Source: Rhodobacter sp. 24-YEA-8
GTDB taxonomy: Bacteria > Pseudomonadota > Alphaproteobacteria > Rhodobacterales > Rhodobacteraceae
NCBI RefSeq assembly: GCF_900105075.1
Contig: NZ_FNSK01000001.1
Location: 2,059,001 to 2,123,000 of the forward strand
Reading direction: 5' to 3'
Length of the DNA: 64,000 nt
A program made the position numbers and the translations under genes. Positions 62,648-64,000 of this stretch are shown here, piece by piece (positions within the stretch are counted from its first letter, which is position 1; each line of letters opens with the position of its first letter). The notes below the pieces were generated by a model. That model saw only the letters and a list, made by a program, of their open reading frames with translations, did not search any database and was not told the origin of the DNA.

Positions 62648-63418
62648 TCAGTCCGCCGCCTCGCCCGGGCTGGAAATCTCGCGACAGGTTTCCACCAGGA
62701 TCCGCAAAACGCGGTCGCGATCAGGCGCATTCGGGTTTTCCAGCCGCCGCACGAAGGGACAGGTCAGCACCGCCTGCACCGCACCATTAGCGCCGAGGAT
62801 CGGCACCGAAAGGTTGGCCACGGCCGGGGTCTGCTGGCTTTCCATCGACTCATAGCCCTGACGGCGCACATCTTTGAGCCGCTCTTCCAGCCCGGGCGAC
62901 GCAACCTCATAGGGCATCGGCTCGTGCTCTTCATACATCAGCGCCTTTTCCTCGGGTGAGGCATAGGCGAGGAACACATGCCCCGATCCGGAATTCACCA
63001 GCCCGATCTGCGCACCGACCCGGATGGTGACACCCCAATAGCCCGGCGCCTCGACCTGCGCGATGATCACCAGATCACCCCGGTCATATTTCACCAGATG
63101 ACAGGCCTGTTCCGCCACATTGGTAAAACGCCGCATCGCCGGCATGGCCTGCGCGATCAGACGGCGGATCTGCGGGCGCTGATGGGCGACAAGGAAAAGC
63201 TTCATCGTCAGCTGATAACTGTCGCCATGGCGCGAGACATAGCCCCTGCGCGCCAGCCGGTCGAGCATCCGGTAAAGCTCAGTCGGGGACCGCCCGAGCG
63301 CGGTGGCGATGTCTTTCAGCGTCATCCCCTCTTCGCGTGCCGCCAGCAGCTCGATCATGTCGAGCCCCTTGTCCAGCGCCGGCGCCCGGTAACGGCCCTC
63401 GTCTTCAATGTCACTCAT
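62648..63418 (-). CDS. IclR-family transcriptional regulator
   Basis: The 256-residue protein has an N-terminal winged helix (about 12-70: LDKGLDMIELLAAREEGMTLKDIATALGRSPTELYRMLDRLARRGYV) and a GAF-like IclR effector domain with CHLVKYDRGDLVIIAQV, GSGHVFLAYAS and VANLSVPILGANGAVQAVLTCPF. It probably controls the adjacent catabolic operon and the divergent lactonase gene. The start MSDIEDEG has AGGT upstream; 25 more codons are open without support. Confidence 0.88.
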   Translation of the reverse strand: MSDIEDEGRYRAPALDKGLDMIELLAAREEGMTLKDIATALGRSPTELYRMLDRLARRGYVSRHGDSYQLTMKLFLVAHQRPQIRRLIAQAMPAMRRFTNVAEQACHLVKYDRGDLVIIAQVEAPGYWGVTIRVGAQIGLVNSGSGHVFLAYASPEEKALMYEEHEPMPYEVASPGLEERLKDVRRQGYESMESQQTPAVANLSVPILGANGAVQAVLTCPFVRRLENPNAPDRDRVLRILVETCREISSPGEAAD

Positions 63419-63562
63419 GGTTTTACCTGTGAAATCCTGCACCGCGATGCTACGAATTGACGCGAAGAGGTCAACGGGGTTTACTGACAGCATAAAATTT
63501 TAAATATGGAATACGCCTTCGCAGGATCCGGCGCGGGGCAGTATTTCCAGGGAAGGAAAGAC

Positions 63563-64000
63563 ATGGCCGCGGAACTGCTTCTGATCATCGGCACGCTGAA
63601 CCGCGAGACCCCCTATTTTCAGGGCGCACGCGGCGACGGGCTCCATGTATTTGCCTTTGACGAATCACTGCTGACCTTCACGCCGCGCGCGCATTTCCCC
63701 GGGATCGACAACCCGACCTTCCTTTCGGTCACGCCGGACGGGCGCCATATCTATGCAGGTTCCGAAGTGGCCGAATGGCGCGAGGGGCTGGTCACTGCGT
63801 TCCGCTACGACCACAGGGATCAGCGCCTGACTTATCTGAACACCCAGCCAAGCCTTGGCAGCATCACCGCCCATAGCCTGATCTCGCGCGATGGCAGGCG
63901 GCTTTACGTGGTGAATTATACTGTGGGCGAAGGCGGACCCGGCCAGTCGCTGGTGGTATTCGACATCCGCGAGGATGGCAGCCTCTCGCCAGCGGTGGGT
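63563..64000 (+). CDS. Lactonase family (YbhE-type beta-propeller) protein, 3' end outside window
   Basis: An ATG at 63563, with GGAAGGAAAG just upstream, opens a frame that runs off the right edge; 146 residues are visible. They show repeated propeller blades: LLIIGTLNRETPYFQGARGDGLHVFAFDE, NPTFLSVTPDGRHIYAGSEV, SLISRDGRRLYVVNY, LVVFDIREDGSLSPAV. This matches seven-bladed 6-phosphogluconolactonase/carboxymuconate-cyclase-like proteins, which open sugar-acid lactones. It is divergent from iclR and may act in the same pathway as the operon to the left. Confidence 0.8.
   Translation, partial: MAAELLLIIGTLNRETPYFQGARGDGLHVFAFDESLLTFTPRAHFPGIDNPTFLSVTPDGRHIYAGSEVAEWREGLVTAFRYDHRDQRLTYLNTQPSLGSITAHSLISRDGRRLYVVNYTVGEGGPGQSLVVFDIREDGSLSPAVG

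Overview
The window looks like chromosomal DNA of a high-GC alphaproteobacterium, most likely Rhodobacterales (Rhodobacter/Gemmobacter/Paracoccus-like). The signs are a class I lysyl-tRNA synthetase, a glxBCD plus gmaS/glnT-type cluster, NrtR with a NiaP-like transporter, GTG/TTG starts, and dispersed repeats of the type CCCCCGGGATATTTA...GACAGATGAAA, which I recall as common in this group. I saw no tRNA, rRNA, CRISPR array, intact insertion sequence or prophage. Most of the window is core or metabolic sequence in short operons, with good intrinsic terminators between convergent genes.

Layout. 1-5.4 kb: a phospholipase D-like gene (cut by the left edge) coupled to an endonuclease/exonuclease/phosphatase protein, a sulfotransferase, a 2-hydroxyacid dehydrogenase, an SH3 protein and a CDF metal transporter. 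5.6-7.5 kb: one unbroken frame joining a TetR regulator to a PLP aminotransferase. 7.5-11.9 kb: an MFS transporter, rplY, an IsdG-type heme monooxygenase with an FkbM methyltransferase, pth and a small membrane protein. 11.9-16.6 kb: an MHS-type transporter and the overlapping pair acs-adk. 17-22.8 kb: a large beta-helix protein and class I LysRS, with gene-poor stretches around them. 22.8-29.98 kb: a TerB-like protein, truA, ycjX-ycjF and divergent katG/oxyR. 30.1-34.5 kb: three glutamate-synthase-like subunits and a gamma-glutamylmethylamide-synthetase-like enzyme. 34.6-37 kb: a NiaP-like transporter and NrtR, with two operator-like dyads. 37.1-45 kb: ilvD, MFS transporters, an alpha-glucosidase and asd. 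45.1-46.8 kb: a small membrane protein and a PspA-like protein, divergent from a TetR regulator, with three near-identical palindromes between them. 46.9-53.6 kb: a MuiA/DUF4139 protein, a head-to-head split mnmC, an aldehyde dehydrogenase, a 1-Cys peroxiredoxin and a CHAP lipoprotein. 53.9-64 kb: a long minus-strand catabolic operon (CoA-transferase, signal-less solute-binding-like protein, CUT2 ABC transporter with a split ATPase, FMN hydroxyacid dehydrogenase) under an IclR regulator, with a divergent lactonase gene cut by the right edge.

How genes work together. Acs makes AMP, which the overlapping adk can recycle. KatG sits next to its expected activator OxyR. NrtR probably controls the niacin transporter. 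The glx-type genes and the GmaS-like enzyme probably handle glutamine or gamma-glutamylmethylamide nitrogen. The right-hand operon looks like an uptake and CoA-activation route for an unidentified hydroxy acid or sugar acid. The observations I rate highest are the TetR-aminotransferase frame with its C6 run, the CaiB/orphan-SBP/split-ATPase operon, the triple palindrome at the PspA-like locus, the acs-adk coupling, and compensatory base changes in the two arms of the dispersed repeat.
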